This document shows, one piece after another, positions 1 to 8,902 of a DNA stretch of 64,000 nt. The stretch is from NCBI RefSeq assembly GCF_003692615.1, contig NZ_CP023540.1, positions 2,046,001 to 2,110,000 of the forward strand, read 5' to 3'. This DNA is from Chryseobacterium sp. 6424. GTDB lineage: Bacteria; Bacteroidota; Bacteroidia; Flavobacteriales; Weeksellaceae. The stretch's first letter is position 1; each line of letters opens with the position of its first letter. The notes below the pieces were generated by a model, which saw only the letters and a list, made by a program, of their open reading frames with translations, was not told the DNA's origin and ran no database searches. A program made the translations under genes and the position numbers.

Positions 1-683
1 TTTTGATCCGGATGCTTTCTACCACCTTGTGGCGGCACATTTACGATACTGCCTTCCAAAAGTTTTAACAATCCCTGCTGTACGCCTTCACCGGATACAT
101 CGCGGGTGATACTTGGGTTGTCGGACTTCCGGGCGATTTTATCAATCTCATCGATGAAAACAATGCCTTTCTCGGCTTTGTCCACATCGTAATCAGCCAC
201 CATCAGAAGCCTGGACAGAATGCTTTCCACATCTTCCCCTACATAGCCGGCTTCGGTTAGGATCGTAGCGTCAACGATGCAAAAGGGCACATTCAGTTCG
301 CGGGCAATGGTTTTGGCCAGCAATGTTTTCCCAGTACCGGTTTCGCCGATCATAATGATGTTCGACTTCTCTATCTCTACCTCACGTTTTTCATCCTGTG
401 CATGAAGAAGTCTTTTGTAATGATTGTACACTGCGATAGACAGTTGCTTCTTCGCCTGGTCCTGCCCTATGACATACTGGTCAAGATAAGTCTTAATCTC
501 TTTAGGCTTTTTAAGTTCTGCCATGCTTTCGGCTGCCAAGAAACTACTGCCCGATATATTCTCTTTAATAATGGCATGTGCCTGCTCGATACAGTTTTCG
601 CAGATGAAACCTTCGTTACCGGAAATCAGCAGCTCTACTTCATTTCTTTTTTTTCCGCAGAAGGAACATTGGTTCGGATTCAT
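1..683 (-). CDS. clpX: ATP-dependent Clp protease ATP-binding subunit ClpX, N-terminal part
   Basis: This is the first ~227 residues of ClpX, the AAA+ unfoldase that feeds substrates to ClpP in the cytosol; the rest lies beyond the window start. The N-terminus reads [12 protein letters not shown], with Cys6, Cys9, Cys28 and Cys31 forming the C4 zinc-binding domain. A Walker A (GETGTGKT) and a Walker B with FIDEIDK follow, then the segment [13 protein letters not shown] typical of ClpX. The start codon is the ATG at 681-683, just before the zinc finger. The upstream neighbour on the same strand is the HIT gene, separated by a terminator, so clpX probably has its own promoter. Identity is secure; only the truncation by the window edge is unusual. 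Confidence 0.96.
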   Translation of the reverse strand, partial: MNPNQCSFCGKKRNEVELLISGNEGFICENCIEQAHAIIKENISGSSFLAAESMAELKKPKEIKTYLDQYVIGQDQAKKQLSIAVYNHYKRLLHAQDEKREVEIEKSNIIMIGETGTGKTLLAKTIARELNVPFCIVDATILTEAGYVGEDVESILSRLLMVADYDVDKAEKGIVFIDEIDKIARKSDNPSITRDVSGEGVQQGLLKLLEGSIVNVPPQGGRKHPDQ

Positions 684-703
684 ATATAATGATAAGTATT
701 TTT

Positions 704-736
704 AAAAAAGTTGTCAAAGCAGAAATACTTTGACAA
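704..736 (-). terminator. Rho-independent terminator after the HIT gene
   Basis: A perfect 9-bp inverted repeat (TTGTCAAAG at 711-719 and CTTTGACAA at 728-736) is followed on the minus strand by CTTTTTT. It lies 8 bases past the HIT stop and just upstream of clpX, so it would separate the two transcripts. Confidence 0.75.
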
Positions 737-743
737 GGGTTTA

Positions 744-1133
744 TTAGATATTCGTAATTGCTTGCTGAATCTCAGCATATTCTTCACCGGTCAGTTGCAG
801 CCGGGGATTTTTAAAATTCATGTCTTCTACCTGATGGATAGGGATGAGATGGATGTGCGCGTGCGGAACCTCGAGTCCCACTACTGCCACGGCGATGCGT
901 TGCTGAGGAAATGCCTTTTGCAGTTTTTTTGCTACCTGCTGCGCAAAACCCCAGAGATCTTTAAATTCTGCCGCGTCAATGTCGAAAATGAAATCTGTTT
1001 CATGCTTTGGGATGACCAATGTATGCCCTTCTACCAACGGCATGGCATCCAGAAAAGCCAAATGCCGGTCATCTTCGGCAATTTTATAAGCTGGGATCTC
1101 ACCCGCCACTATTTTGCTAAAAACAGTACCCAT
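744..1133 (-). CDS. HIT family nucleotide-binding/hydrolase protein
   Basis: A 129-residue protein of the histidine triad superfamily, Hint-like branch, which hydrolyses phosphoramidate or acyl bonds on AMP derivatives in the cytosol. The signature HAHIHLIP sits at residues 91-98 near the C-terminus, with the alternating histidines H91, H93 and H95. The N-terminal FSKIVAGEIPA motif and the length are normal for the Hint group. It lies 11 bases downstream of greA on the same strand, so the two are probably co-transcribed and ended by the terminator at 704-736. The physiological substrate cannot be told from sequence. Confidence 0.93.
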   Translation of the reverse strand: MGTVFSKIVAGEIPAYKIAEDDRHLAFLDAMPLVEGHTLVIPKHETDFIFDIDAAEFKDLWGFAQQVAKKLQKAFPQQRIAVAVVGLEVPHAHIHLIPIHQVEDMNFKNPRLQLTGEEYAEIQQAITNI

Positions 1134-1144
1134 TTCAATAAGAT

Positions 1145-1615
1145 TTAAAGATAGATTTCTAATACTTCAAAAGAAAGCTTATTACCGTTGGGTAACACTA
1201 TTTCAGCATTTTCGCCTACCACTTTACCCAAAAGGCCTTTTGCAATTGGGGTATTTACAGAGATCTTTCCGGCTTTCAGGTCGCTTTCGTTATCTGGCAC
1301 CAGCGTGAATTTCTGTTCGGCCTTGGTGGCGTTATTTTTCAGGCGCACGGTGGTAAGGATGGATACTTTCGAGGTATCCAACTGGCTTTCATCAATAACT
1401 TTAGAGTTGGCAATGGTATCTTTCAGTTTGGCGATTTTCATCTCCAGCATTCCTTGTGCTTCTTTAGCAGCATCATATTCTGCATTTTCAGAAAGATCGC
1501 CTTTGTCACGCGCTTCAGCAATCTGTTGGGTAATCTTGGGTCGCTCTATTGTTTCCAACTGTTCAAGTTCAACCTTCATCTTGTCTAAGCCTTCTTTGGT
1601 AACATAACTTGCCAT
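1145..1615 (-). CDS. greA: Transcription elongation factor GreA
   Basis: A 156-residue Gre factor that stimulates transcript cleavage by backtracked RNA polymerase. The N-terminal coiled coil (YVTKEGLDKMKVELEQL, then the RPKITQQIAEARDKGDLSENAEYDAA signature seen in pieces at residues 25-50) carries the acidic tip residues. The C-terminal FKBP-like domain ends with GNKLSFEVLEI. I chose the ATG at 1613-1615 (MASYV) because the frame open upstream adds 14 non-conserved residues that GreA proteins lack. The likely -7 promoter box is TATATTTG on the minus strand at 1700-1693. It is followed by the HIT gene. Confidence 0.95.
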   Translation of the reverse strand: MASYVTKEGLDKMKVELEQLETIERPKITQQIAEARDKGDLSENAEYDAAKEAQGMLEMKIAKLKDTIANSKVIDESQLDTSKVSILTTVRLKNNATKAEQKFTLVPDNESDLKAGKISVNTPIAKGLLGKVVGENAEIVLPNGNKLSFEVLEIYL

Positions 1616-1714
1616 ATTTCGTGTATTTAATGTTAGTATAAAAAAATAATCCGACATTTGCCGGACAATGATTTCTGTTTCAATTCGTTTTACAAATATA
1701 TAAATTTATTTCGA

Positions 1715-2164
1715 ATGCGAAGAAAATTTTCGGTTCTGTTTTTGGCAATTTCACTCATTATCAGCGGCTTAATTATCAGCTCCTGCCGCGAACGCGAAGA
1801 AACCGTTCGCTGTTTTCCGCAGACCCCCATCAACGTAGTCCTTAACCTGAATCTACCCGCATATTACCCACTGCAAACAACAAACGGATGGGTATATATT
1901 AATGAACAGCAGTCGGGAACCCGCGGATTAATCGTGGTGCGTACTACTACTGGTTTCCGCGTGTACGACCGCAATGCGCCACATATTTGCCCTGATGCCA
2001 ACACGACGCTTTCTGTAGAGAATAACATCCGGATCGTATGCCCACAAGATGGCGCAGAATGGATTTTGATTACCGGCGAACCCATTAAAGTCGCGCCCAT
2101 GGCACCAAAGACATATCGGTATAATTATGATGCCTACAGCGGCATCTTAACAATTTTTGATTAA
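1715..2164 (+). CDS. Rieske-like lipoprotein with altered cluster ligands
   Basis: A 149-residue predicted lipoprotein: a hydrophobic segment (residues 5-21) ends in ISSC with the lipidated Cys at 24. The C-terminal half has the layout of a Rieske [2Fe-2S] domain: HICPD (Cys92), about 14 residues, then CPQDG (Cys109), then a G-x-P and tyrosine-rich strand end. In true Rieske proteins the motifs are C-x-H and C-x2-H; here both histidine positions are Asp (D94 and D112), so a normal cluster is unlikely. I chose the ATG at 1715 because it starts directly before the signal peptide; an upstream in-frame ATG at 1658 adds a poor leader. It precedes dtd by 10 bases and may be co-transcribed. Function is unknown. 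Confidence 0.7.
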   Translation: MRRKFSVLFLAISLIISGLIISSCREREETVRCFPQTPINVVLNLNLPAYYPLQTTNGWVYINEQQSGTRGLIVVRTTTGFRVYDRNAPHICPDANTTLSVENNIRIVCPQDGAEWILITGEPIKVAPMAPKTYRYNYDAYSGILTIFD

Positions 2165-2174
2165 AAAAAACCAC

Positions 2175-2624
2175 ATGAAGATTGTTATACAAAGGGTTTC
2201 TGAAGCAAGTGTAAAGACAGATGGCATCACTGTAGGATCCATCTCACAGGGTTTGCTCTTGCTTGTAGGCATTGATGAAGACGACCGGCAAGAAGATGCC
2301 GACTGGCTGATACAAAAGATCTTGAATCTACGCATTTTCGGGGATGAGGAGGACAAATTAAACCTTTCCGTGCTTGATGTTGCCGGTGAAATCCTCTGTA
2401 TCAGCCAGTTTACACTGATCGCCGACTATAAGAAAGGCAACCGCCCATCATTTATAAAAGCCGCCAAACCACCTACAGCCGTGCCGCTTTTTGAATATTT
2501 TAAAGAAAAGATCGCTGCATCGGGACTGATAACCGAAAGCGGAATCTTCGGTGCAGATATGAAGGTCTCTTTACTTAATGACGGACCGGTAACCATCGTG
2601 ATGGATTCTAAAACAAAAATGTAA
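2175..2624 (+). CDS. dtd: D-aminoacyl-tRNA deacylase
   Basis: A 149-residue DTD that removes D-amino acids (and glycine from tRNA-Ala) from charged tRNA, a cytosolic proofreading step. Both signature motifs are present: SQFTLIAD at residues 77-84 and NDGPVT at 135-140, which build the active site across the dimer. The ATG at 2175 (MKIVIQRV) matches the family N-terminus; an in-frame start 18 bases upstream would overlap the preceding stop. It lies 10 bases behind the Rieske-like gene. Confidence 0.96.
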   Translation: MKIVIQRVSEASVKTDGITVGSISQGLLLLVGIDEDDRQEDADWLIQKILNLRIFGDEEDKLNLSVLDVAGEILCISQFTLIADYKKGNRPSFIKAAKPPTAVPLFEYFKEKIAASGLITESGIFGADMKVSLLNDGPVTIVMDSKTKM

Positions 2625-2682
2625 CCCGCCCTGGTACTTCATTCACCTGAAATTTAAGTACTTTTGAATAAATCTTTTAGAT

Positions 2683-3183
2683 ATGAGATTTATCGCCTTT
2701 TTTATTGCCTTATCCCTGATTTCCTGCGACAATAAGGAAAAACGAGCCGCCGCAGAACTTGCCATGCATAAAAAGTGGGAAGACAGCGTGAACGCCGAAC
2801 GTCGCAAAATCAACGAACGCATCGCGAAAAAGAACAACGTTAACCAGTTCGCAGACCTCAGTGGCGAACATCAACTGAGGTTCTCATCAGATAACACCGT
2901 TTTTTCGGGCAAAGTACATTTTGACAGATCAGGCAAAGACCGATATACAGTTGTCGGCAAAGCCACTTCCGGCAGTAATTACCTCATCATAGAAGGCGAA
3001 ATAAAACAGGTTTCGCATAAACATCTTAATTTTATGGGTGACATTCGGCAGAGTATTGACGGGAAAACATATCTCCGTAACAAGAACACCACTTTCCTTA
3101 ATGAAGGGAAAGGTAATTTCTGGCGGTTACAGCACAAAATTAATGGCGAAGGATTTGTAGATTATATTGATATTTATTTTTAA
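2683..3183 (+). CDS. Putative lipoprotein of unknown function
   Basis: A 166-residue protein with a short lipoprotein signal (hydrophobic residues 2-12, then LISC with Cys at 15). A charged, probably helical stretch rich in Lys, Arg and Glu covers residues 18-50. The remainder looks like a beta-rich domain (GEHQLRFSSDNTVFSG, then repeated Lys/Ser/Gly strands) with no motif I recognise. It follows dtd by 58 bases and precedes the alpha/beta hydrolase by 11 bases, so it is probably in one transcript with the latter. Confidence 0.75.
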   Translation: MRFIAFFIALSLISCDNKEKRAAAELAMHKKWEDSVNAERRKINERIAKKNNVNQFADLSGEHQLRFSSDNTVFSGKVHFDRSGKDRYTVVGKATSGSNYLIIEGEIKQVSHKHLNFMGDIRQSIDGKTYLRNKNTTFLNEGKGNFWRLQHKINGEGFVDYIDIYF

Positions 3184-3194
3184 ATCAAACGAAA

Positions 3195-3977
3195 ATGCTG
3201 CATTACGAAATCTCAGGAAACGGAAAAGAACCACTGGTACTCCTACACGGGTTTATGGAAAACAGCCTGATTTGGGAGGAAATGGAGCCTTACCTGTCCA
3301 CAAGTTTCCGACTCATTAAAATTGATCTCCCCGGTCACGGCCAATCGAAGACCTACGGTGAAACACACCCGATGGAACTGATGGCTGAACAGGTGAAAAA
3401 CGTGACTGATAAACTGCAGCTTGCCCCCTTCCACATCCTGGGACATTCGATGGGCGGATATGTTTCTTTAGCTTTGGTAGAGAAATTCCCGCATTTGCTT
3501 AAAAGCATGACGCTCTTTTTCTCGAGTTTCTTGGCAGATGATGAGGACAAGAAAGAACAGCGCCTGAAAAGCCTACGGATCATTAAAGAAGCCTTTCCTA
3601 ATTATGTGAAAGCCGGCGTCCCAAATCTTTTCAACCCGAATGAGAAAGACATTCTTGAAGGAAAAATTGAACTCGCCAAGGAAATAGCCCTCTCCACCAG
3701 AACGCAAGGCGTGCTGGCCGCAGTGAAAGGCATGGCGGAGCGCAAAGACCATACAGAAACCATCAGCACCTTCGAAGGCAAGATCCTGCTCATTGCAGGA
3801 AAACATGATTCGGCGGTAAAGACTGAACTTTTACTGAAAAAACTGCCAGGGAAAACAAATATCAAATCTTATGTAGTGGATTGTGGACATAACGGACATT
3901 GGGAAAAGCCAGCGATTTGCGCAGAAATCATCAACACAGAACTTTTGCACAACCTCCCGAAAAAACTTGTATTTTAG
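3195..3977 (+). CDS. Alpha/beta-fold hydrolase
   Basis: A 260-residue serine hydrolase of the alpha/beta fold. The oxyanion segment LLHGFMEN is at residues 16-23, the nucleophile elbow GHSMGG at 83-88 with Ser85, and the catalytic His lies in GHNGHWEKP near residue 235. A probable catalytic Asp is in GKHDSAV. There is no signal peptide, so it acts in the cytosol. It resembles BioH/MenH-type and small esterase subfamilies, but the substrate cannot be assigned. It ends 3 bases from the stop of the convergent nrnA gene. Confidence 0.88.
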   Translation: MLHYEISGNGKEPLVLLHGFMENSLIWEEMEPYLSTSFRLIKIDLPGHGQSKTYGETHPMELMAEQVKNVTDKLQLAPFHILGHSMGGYVSLALVEKFPHLLKSMTLFFSSFLADDEDKKEQRLKSLRIIKEAFPNYVKAGVPNLFNPNEKDILEGKIELAKEIALSTRTQGVLAAVKGMAERKDHTETISTFEGKILLIAGKHDSAVKTELLLKKLPGKTNIKSYVVDCGHNGHWEKPAICAEIINTELLHNLPKKLVF

Positions 3978-3980
3978 GAA

Positions 3981-4988
3981 TTAAAACTCTTCCGCTTCCA
4001 TTTTTTCCTTGAAGTCCTCGATGGTTTCTTCTATACTTTTAAAATATTTACCACCGGCCGCATTGATGTGCCCGCCACCATTGAAATACTTACGGGAAAA
4101 CTGGTTAACATCCACCTCATCTTTAGACCGGAAAGAAATCTTGATGAAATCCTCGTAAAGATCTTCCATAAAAAAGGCGGAAACCTGTGTTCCCATAATA
4201 CTGAGCCCGTAGTTCACAAAACCTTCCGTATCCCCTTTCTGAAAGCCTAACTCTTTCAGTTCGTCGCGTTTCAGCCACAGAATGGCCACTTTACCATCTT
4301 TTACCACTTCAATTCTGCCCAGGATAAGCGCCAGCAAATGCAATCTTGACACCGTATTGGTATCCCAGGTATTAGATGTGATCATCGCCGGATCAGCACC
4401 TTTCTCTATTAAATCTGCCACGATACGATGTGTGGTAGCGCTTGTCGAACGGAACCGGAAGCCGCCCGTATCGGTCATGATGCCGGTATATAGGCATTCC
4501 GCGATATTTTTATTCACCAAAGACTCTTCGCCCAACGCCTGAATGAAATGATATACCATTTGCGAAGTGGCAGGAATTCTCACATCAGAATACACATAAT
4601 CAAACGCGTCTGGCTGCTGGTGATGATCAATAAGGATTTTCGTGGCACGCGCTTTTTCAATCCAAGGGCCTACAAGATTGCCGCTGCGGTGTGAGGCGTT
4701 AAAATCTAGGATAAAGATTACATCTGCATTATAAATGGCTTCGCCAGCCTGTTTCCTCTTATAATCCGCGATGGTGATCTTTCGGGCGTCGGGCATCCAT
4801 TTCAGGAATTTAGGAAAATCGTTGGGTACGATGACTTCCGGCTGCAGCCCTTTCTGCTGTAGGAAGTGCTTTAATCCCAAAGAAGAACCTATGGCGTCCC
4901 CATCGGGGTTATAATGCGTGATGATAACAATTTTATTCTGTGGGACCAGCAAATCTTTTATAGCAATAATTTCGGCAGACGTAAACAT
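3981..4988 (-). CDS. nrnA: Bifunctional oligoribonuclease / PAP phosphatase NrnA (DHH family)
   Basis: A 335-residue DHH-DHHA1 phosphoesterase that degrades nanoRNAs and can dephosphorylate 3'-phosphoadenosine 5'-phosphate. The N-terminal metal site shows THYNPDGDAIGSS (residues 24-36), IFILDFNAS and the namesake LIDHHQQP. The C-terminal DHHA1 domain carries GGGHINAAGG, which binds the RNA end. Length matches NrnA. A minus-strand -7 box (TATCTTTG) lies about 20 bases before the ATG. It converges with the alpha/beta hydrolase gene. Confidence 0.93.
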   Translation of the reverse strand: MFTSAEIIAIKDLLVPQNKIVIITHYNPDGDAIGSSLGLKHFLQQKGLQPEVIVPNDFPKFLKWMPDARKITIADYKRKQAGEAIYNADVIFILDFNASHRSGNLVGPWIEKARATKILIDHHQQPDAFDYVYSDVRIPATSQMVYHFIQALGEESLVNKNIAECLYTGIMTDTGGFRFRSTSATTHRIVADLIEKGADPAMITSNTWDTNTVSRLHLLALILGRIEVVKDGKVAILWLKRDELKELGFQKGDTEGFVNYGLSIMGTQVSAFFMEDLYEDFIKISFRSKDEVDVNQFSRKYFNGGGHINAAGGKYFKSIEETIEDFKEKMEAEEF

Positions 4989-5007
4989 AAGAGTACTTTT
5001 GTGGGAT

Positions 5008-5015
5008 CAAAGATA
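5008..5015 (-). promoter_or_regulatory. Likely -7 promoter box of nrnA
   Basis: The minus strand reads TATCTTTG, matching the Bacteroidota TAnnTTTG element, 20 bases before the nrnA start codon. No good TTTG -33 element is seen at the expected distance. Confidence 0.5.
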
Positions 5016-5119
5016 GCGCTTTTTCAGTGCCGTTGACGCGGCGGAAAAAATACTGAGGCGGGTAAAAACCGGAAAGGCTGATAATCTGCTGATTAATATT
5101 TTAAAATTATTAAAATAAA

Positions 5120-5150
5120 TTTGCACAAAATAAAAAGTTCGTTATCTTTG
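5120..5150 (+). promoter_or_regulatory. Promoter of rpmH
   Basis: TTTG at 5120-5123 and TATCTTTG at 5143-5150 are separated by 19 bases, an exact match to the Bacteroidota housekeeping consensus. The rpmH start codon follows 46 bases later. Confidence 0.85.
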
Positions 5151-5195
5151 CAGTCTGAAAAATAAGATATAGTTTTTTACTTAAAAATATAAGCA

Positions 5196-5354
5196 ATGAG
5201 CAAGAGAACCTTCCAACCATCAGAGAGAAAAAGAAGAAACAAACACGGTTTCAGAGAGAGAATGTCCACCCCGAACGGAAGAAGAGTCTTGGCTGCAAGA
5301 AGAGCGAAAGGCAGAAAGAGTTTAACCGTTAGTGCTGCACGCGCTAAGAGATAA
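5196..5354 (+). CDS. rpmH: 50S ribosomal protein L34
   Basis: A 52-residue, highly basic protein beginning [19 protein letters not shown] with the L34 core [21 protein letters not shown], a component of the large ribosomal subunit. The reading frame starts at the ATG at 5196 and stops at TAA 5352-5354. It stands alone with its own strong promoter and a terminator, rather than next to rnpA or dnaA as in many other phyla. Confidence 0.98.
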   Translation: MSKRTFQPSERKRRNKHGFRERMSTPNGRRVLAARRAKGRKSLTVSAARAKR

Positions 5355-5378
5355 CCTCATAAATTATCATATAAAATG

Positions 5379-5408
5379 TGCTTGAAAAGTAATTTTCAGG
5401 CATTTTTT
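5379..5408 (+). terminator. Rho-independent terminator of rpmH
   Basis: A 10-bp stem (TGCTTGAAAA with TTTTCAGGCA, one G-U pair) has a 4-base loop and is followed by six T. It lies 25 bases after the rpmH stop. Confidence 0.85.
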
Positions 5409-5525
5409 GTTGTTAAAATTTCCTAAAATTTCGGTTCTGAAAAAAGTTTTATCTATTTTTGAAAGGTTATCCTATACCCTTATAAAATCGGCTTCACGGC
5501 AGATTTTTATTTTAATAAAACCATT

Positions 5526-6236
5526 ATGCCACACTCCTATCACGAAGGTCAAGATGTCATTCAGCTGAAGAATGCGAAGATTGCACAAAAGAATTTTACC
5601 GTACTGAACGAGGTAAACCTCAACATCAAGCGTGGGCGCTTCTGCTATCTTATCGGCAAAACCGGCTCCGGAAAAAGTTCTTTACTGAAAACGCTGTACG
5701 GGCATATTCCACTGTCGGGCGGGCAGGGCACCGTAGCGGGTTTTAACTTAGAAGGTTTACGCACTTCTGAAATCCCCAACCTTCGCAGAAAGCTCGGGAT
5801 CGTCTTCCAAGATTTTCAGTTGCTGACCGACCGCACCGTAGAAAAAAACCTGCGCTTCGTACTGGAAGCCACCGGCTGGAATGATAAAAACAAGACCGAT
5901 GACCGAATTAATGAAGTGCTGAGCAGTGTAGGGATGAAGTCTAAAAAACATAAAATGCCGCACGAACTTTCTGGAGGTGAGCAACAACGTATTGCCATTG
6001 CGCGCGCGCTGCTGAACCACCCGGAACTGATCTTGGCCGATGAACCCACCGGAAACCTTGACCCTGAGACTTCAAACGAAATCATGACCTTGCTGAAGCA
6101 AGTGGCTTTTGAAAACAATTCCGCTGTGGTCATGGCGACGCATGACTACCACATGATCCAGAATTTCCCGGGAGAAGCGATTCGCTGTGAAGACGGAAAG
6201 GTAACTGTGCTTAATACCACGGAACTTTTCGAATAA
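5526..6236 (+). CDS. ftsE: Cell division ATP-binding protein FtsE (ABC ATPase)
   Basis: A 236-residue stand-alone ABC ATPase of the FtsE/LolD type. Walker A is GKTGSGKSS near residue 44, the Q-loop is VFQDFQLL, the signature is LSGGEQQR, Walker B is ILADEPTGNLDP and the switch His lies in MATHDYHM. The FQDFQLLTDRTV segment is typical of FtsE, which with FtsX regulates peptidoglycan hydrolysis at the septum. No ftsX lies next to it. The 171 bases between rpmH and this gene hold the rpmH terminator and an AT-rich leader. A LolD-type lipoprotein exporter ATPase is the main alternative. Confidence 0.85.
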   Translation: MPHSYHEGQDVIQLKNAKIAQKNFTVLNEVNLNIKRGRFCYLIGKTGSGKSSLLKTLYGHIPLSGGQGTVAGFNLEGLRTSEIPNLRRKLGIVFQDFQLLTDRTVEKNLRFVLEATGWNDKNKTDDRINEVLSSVGMKSKKHKMPHELSGGEQQRIAIARALLNHPELILADEPTGNLDPETSNEIMTLLKQVAFENNSAVVMATHDYHMIQNFPGEAIRCEDGKVTVLNTTELFE

Positions 6237-6256
6237 AACTTTGCTCACAAAACATA

Positions 6257-6293
6257 AAAAGACCTGTAAACAAAAATAGTTTACAGGTCTTTT
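6257..6293. terminator. Bidirectional terminator between ftsE and accA
   Basis: A perfect 15-bp stem (AAAAGACCTGTAAAC / GTTTACAGGTCTTTT) with a 7-base loop is flanked by A and T runs on either side. It sits between two convergent genes and can serve both. Confidence 0.9.
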
Positions 6294-6310
6294 ATTATAT
6301 CAATATTTCT

Positions 6311-7267
6311 TTAGCCTTTAAACTGGCCCATCGCGATAAATTTATCCTGACGCTGGGTCTCAAGTTCTTTCCCTGTAAATGCGGAAAAAGCCTTAATATT
6401 CTGTAAGATGGAGCATTTCAAGTTCTCATAGGCCACCTCAGGCTCATAATGTGCGCCACCCAGCGGCTCAGCGATGATGCCATCAATAAACTTCTCGCGA
6501 AGGGCATCTGCTGGAGTCAAGTTCAGCGCGTTGGCAGCATCCTCTTTATGATCCCAGTTTCTCCAAAGAATCGAGGAGCAGCTTTCCGGTGCGATAACGG
6601 TATACCACGTATTCTCGAGCATATAGACTTTGTTACCCACGCCGATACCTAAAGCCCCACCGCTGGCACCTTCACCAATAACGTAACAAAAAATGGGTGT
6701 CTTAAGCATCGTCATTTCAAAAATATTACGGGCAATGGCTTCTCCCTGGCCGCGCTCTTCAGCTTCAAGGCCGGGATATGCGCCTGGGGTATCTATTAAA
6801 GTAATCACTGGAATTTTAAACTTTTCGGCAAGTTTCATCAGGCGCAACGCTTTACGGTAGCCTTCCGGATTGCTCATTCCAAAACGGCGCAGCTGGCGCT
6901 CCTTGGTTGTTCTGCCTTTCTGGGTACCAATCAACATCACACGTTGCCCGTCGATTGTGGCCAAACCACCTACCATAGCAGGATCATCAGCGAAATTACG
7001 GTCGCCATGCAACTCCAGAAAGCTGTCTTTATCTGTAATTCCTTTGATGAAATCCAACGCGTAAGGGCGGTTGGGGTGGCGCGAAAGCTGAACCCTTTGC
7101 CACGGCGTAAGGTTTCCGTAGATTTCCTTTTTCTTTTCTATAATTTTATCTTCGATCTGGGAGCAGGCCAGTTTCACATCCACCCCGCTCTCTTCGCCTA
7201 CGAGCGAACAGGTTTGGTACTGATCCATCAGCTCTTTTACCGGAAGTTCAAAATTTAAATATTCCAT
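6311..7267 (-). CDS. accA: Acetyl-CoA carboxylase carboxyltransferase subunit alpha
   Basis: A 318-residue AccA, half of the carboxyltransferase that moves CO2 from biotin to acetyl-CoA in the first step of fatty-acid synthesis. Characteristic segments are [74 protein letters not shown] (in parts) and [13 protein letters not shown]. The length equals the family norm. accB and accC are 9 kb away in this window, so the four-part enzyme is encoded at dispersed loci. The 49-base gap to gltX suggests it may be read with gltX. Confidence 0.97.
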   Translation of the reverse strand: MEYLNFELPVKELMDQYQTCSLVGEESGVDVKLACSQIEDKIIEKKKEIYGNLTPWQRVQLSRHPNRPYALDFIKGITDKDSFLELHGDRNFADDPAMVGGLATIDGQRVMLIGTQKGRTTKERQLRRFGMSNPEGYRKALRLMKLAEKFKIPVITLIDTPGAYPGLEAEERGQGEAIARNIFEMTMLKTPIFCYVIGEGASGGALGIGVGNKVYMLENTWYTVIAPESCSSILWRNWDHKEDAANALNLTPADALREKFIDGIIAEPLGGAHYEPEVAYENLKCSILQNIKAFSAFTGKELETQRQDKFIAMGQFKG

Positions 7268-7316
7268 TTGTTGAGTTAAGCTTTAGCCTTCAAATTTAGC
7301 AAAATATACGGAATCA

Positions 7317-8828
7317 TCAGATATTATCCACTGCATTTCTTATCCGTGACAAACTTTCTTCTTTCCCGAGGATGTTAAGAATATCCGGCACATCAGGCCC
7401 TTTCAGTTCACCCACCAGTGCCAGACGCAGCGGCATCATCACCATTCCCATGCCCAGCCCACGCTGTTCTGCAAACTCATGTACCGCGGCGCGGATGCTA
7501 TCGGGATCAAAGGCTGACATGCTTTCTAAATGGTTTGCCAAAGCGCTCATATTTTCTACAGCTGCATCATTCCAGGCTTTTTTCACGGCTTTTTCATCGT
7601 AGACAGCCGGTTTTTCAAAGAAGAATCTGCCTTCATTGTAAATATCTTTCACAAAGGTAGCGCGCTCTTTCATAAGGCTGATTACTTTCAGCAGCTTTTC
7701 ATCGGACTGACCTTCGAGATCCAAATCGCGAACCTGTTGCAATAAGTGCAGGATCTGTTCATCAGACTTCAGTTTCAGGTATTCATGGTTAAACCATTCT
7801 GCTTTTTCCTTATTGAAACGTGCGCCGGCTTTATGTACTTTATTGAGGTCGAACTCTGCTACCATTTCTTCGAGAGACAGTATTTCTCGGTCGTTGGCAG
7901 GACTCCACCCCAACAGTGCGACCATATTGATGAACGCTTCGGGCAGATAGCCATCTTCACGGTACCCTTTGGAAACATGGCCGGTTTCTGGATCCTTGAA
8001 ATTTAGCGGAAATACGGGGAACCCGAATTTATCACCATCCCGCTTGCTGAGTTTCCCTTTACCTTCGGGCTTTAATATGAGTGAAAGGTGTGCGAACTGC
8101 GGCCGTTGCCAACCCATAGCTTCGTACAGAAGATAATGAAGCCCTAGTGAAGGCAACCATTCTTCACCACGGATGACGTGTGAAATCTCCATCTCATGGT
8201 CATCAATAATGTTGGCAAAATGGTAAGTGGGCATACCATCGTTTTTTACCAAAACCTTATCGTCAAGTGTGTTGGTGTTTACCGAGAATTTCCCGCGGAT
8301 GATATCTTCGAGGTTCAGGACACGGTCAACCGGCATCTTGAAGCGTACCACGTAGGGCACTTTATCATCAATCAACTGCTGAACTTCCTGTGGTGAGAGG
8401 GTAAGGGAATTTTTAAGACGGGTTCTAGTAAGATAATTATAAGCAAACACCTCTCCGCTGAGCTCAAATTCTTTTCTGATCTCATCAAGTTCTTCCGGAG
8501 TGTCGAAGGCCAGATATGCGTAGTCGGTTTTCAGTATTTCTTTCAGATGCCGGTCGTAGATCCCGCGGCGTTCGGATTGGCGGTAAGGGCCGTATTTGCC
8601 CCCGTGTTTCGGGCTTTCATCGGGCACTATACCACACCATTGCAGCGCTTCCATGATGTAATCTTCGGCACCTTCCACATAACGTGCGGTGTCGGTATCT
8701 TCTATCCTTAAGACGAAATCCCCGCCTTGGTTTTTGGCGAAAAGATAATCGTACAGCGCGGTTCTTACTCCACCTAAATGTAAAGGCCCTGTAGGGCTTG
8801 GCGCGAAACGCACTCTTACTTTGCTCAT
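7317..8828 (-). CDS. gltX: Glutamate--tRNA ligase
   Basis: A 503-residue class I aminoacyl-tRNA synthetase charging tRNA-Glu. The ATP-binding HIGH-type motif is PSPTGPLHLGG near the N-terminus and the KMSKS equivalent is KLSKRDGDK. LRIEDTDTARYVEGAE and the C-terminal helical anticodon domain are as expected. I start at the ATG at 8826-8828 (MSKVRVRFAPSPTG), because the eight residues upstream are not conserved. It is transcribed away from the glycosyltransferase island that begins on the opposite strand. Confidence 0.97.
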   Translation of the reverse strand: MSKVRVRFAPSPTGPLHLGGVRTALYDYLFAKNQGGDFVLRIEDTDTARYVEGAEDYIMEALQWCGIVPDESPKHGGKYGPYRQSERRGIYDRHLKEILKTDYAYLAFDTPEELDEIRKEFELSGEVFAYNYLTRTRLKNSLTLSPQEVQQLIDDKVPYVVRFKMPVDRVLNLEDIIRGKFSVNTNTLDDKVLVKNDGMPTYHFANIIDDHEMEISHVIRGEEWLPSLGLHYLLYEAMGWQRPQFAHLSLILKPEGKGKLSKRDGDKFGFPVFPLNFKDPETGHVSKGYREDGYLPEAFINMVALLGWSPANDREILSLEEMVAEFDLNKVHKAGARFNKEKAEWFNHEYLKLKSDEQILHLLQQVRDLDLEGQSDEKLLKVISLMKERATFVKDIYNEGRFFFEKPAVYDEKAVKKAWNDAAVENMSALANHLESMSAFDPDSIRAAVHEFAEQRGLGMGMVMMPLRLALVGELKGPDVPDILNILGKEESLSRIRNAVDNI

Positions 8829-8878
8829 TTTACTAAAAAATTTAAGGTGCAAATTTAAGTAAAATAGGTGGATTGTAG

Positions 8879-8886
8879 TATATTTG
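8879..8886 (+). promoter_or_regulatory. Likely -7 promoter box of the GT90 gene
   Basis: TATATTTG matches TAnnTTTG, with a weak TTTA 21 bases upstream, and lies 16 bases before the start codon of the first gene of the glycan island. Confidence 0.5.
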
Positions 8887-8902
8887 GCGCTTTATATGGG
8901 AT

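Noticed and set aside
60..705. Plus-strand short ORFs near the window start
   Set aside because: They lie opposite clpX, whose minus-strand reading gives clear zinc-finger and AAA+ motifs.
5355..5525. Promoter for ftsE
   Set aside because: The gap has A/T-rich stretches but no convincing TTTG plus TAnnTTTG pair at the correct spacing.
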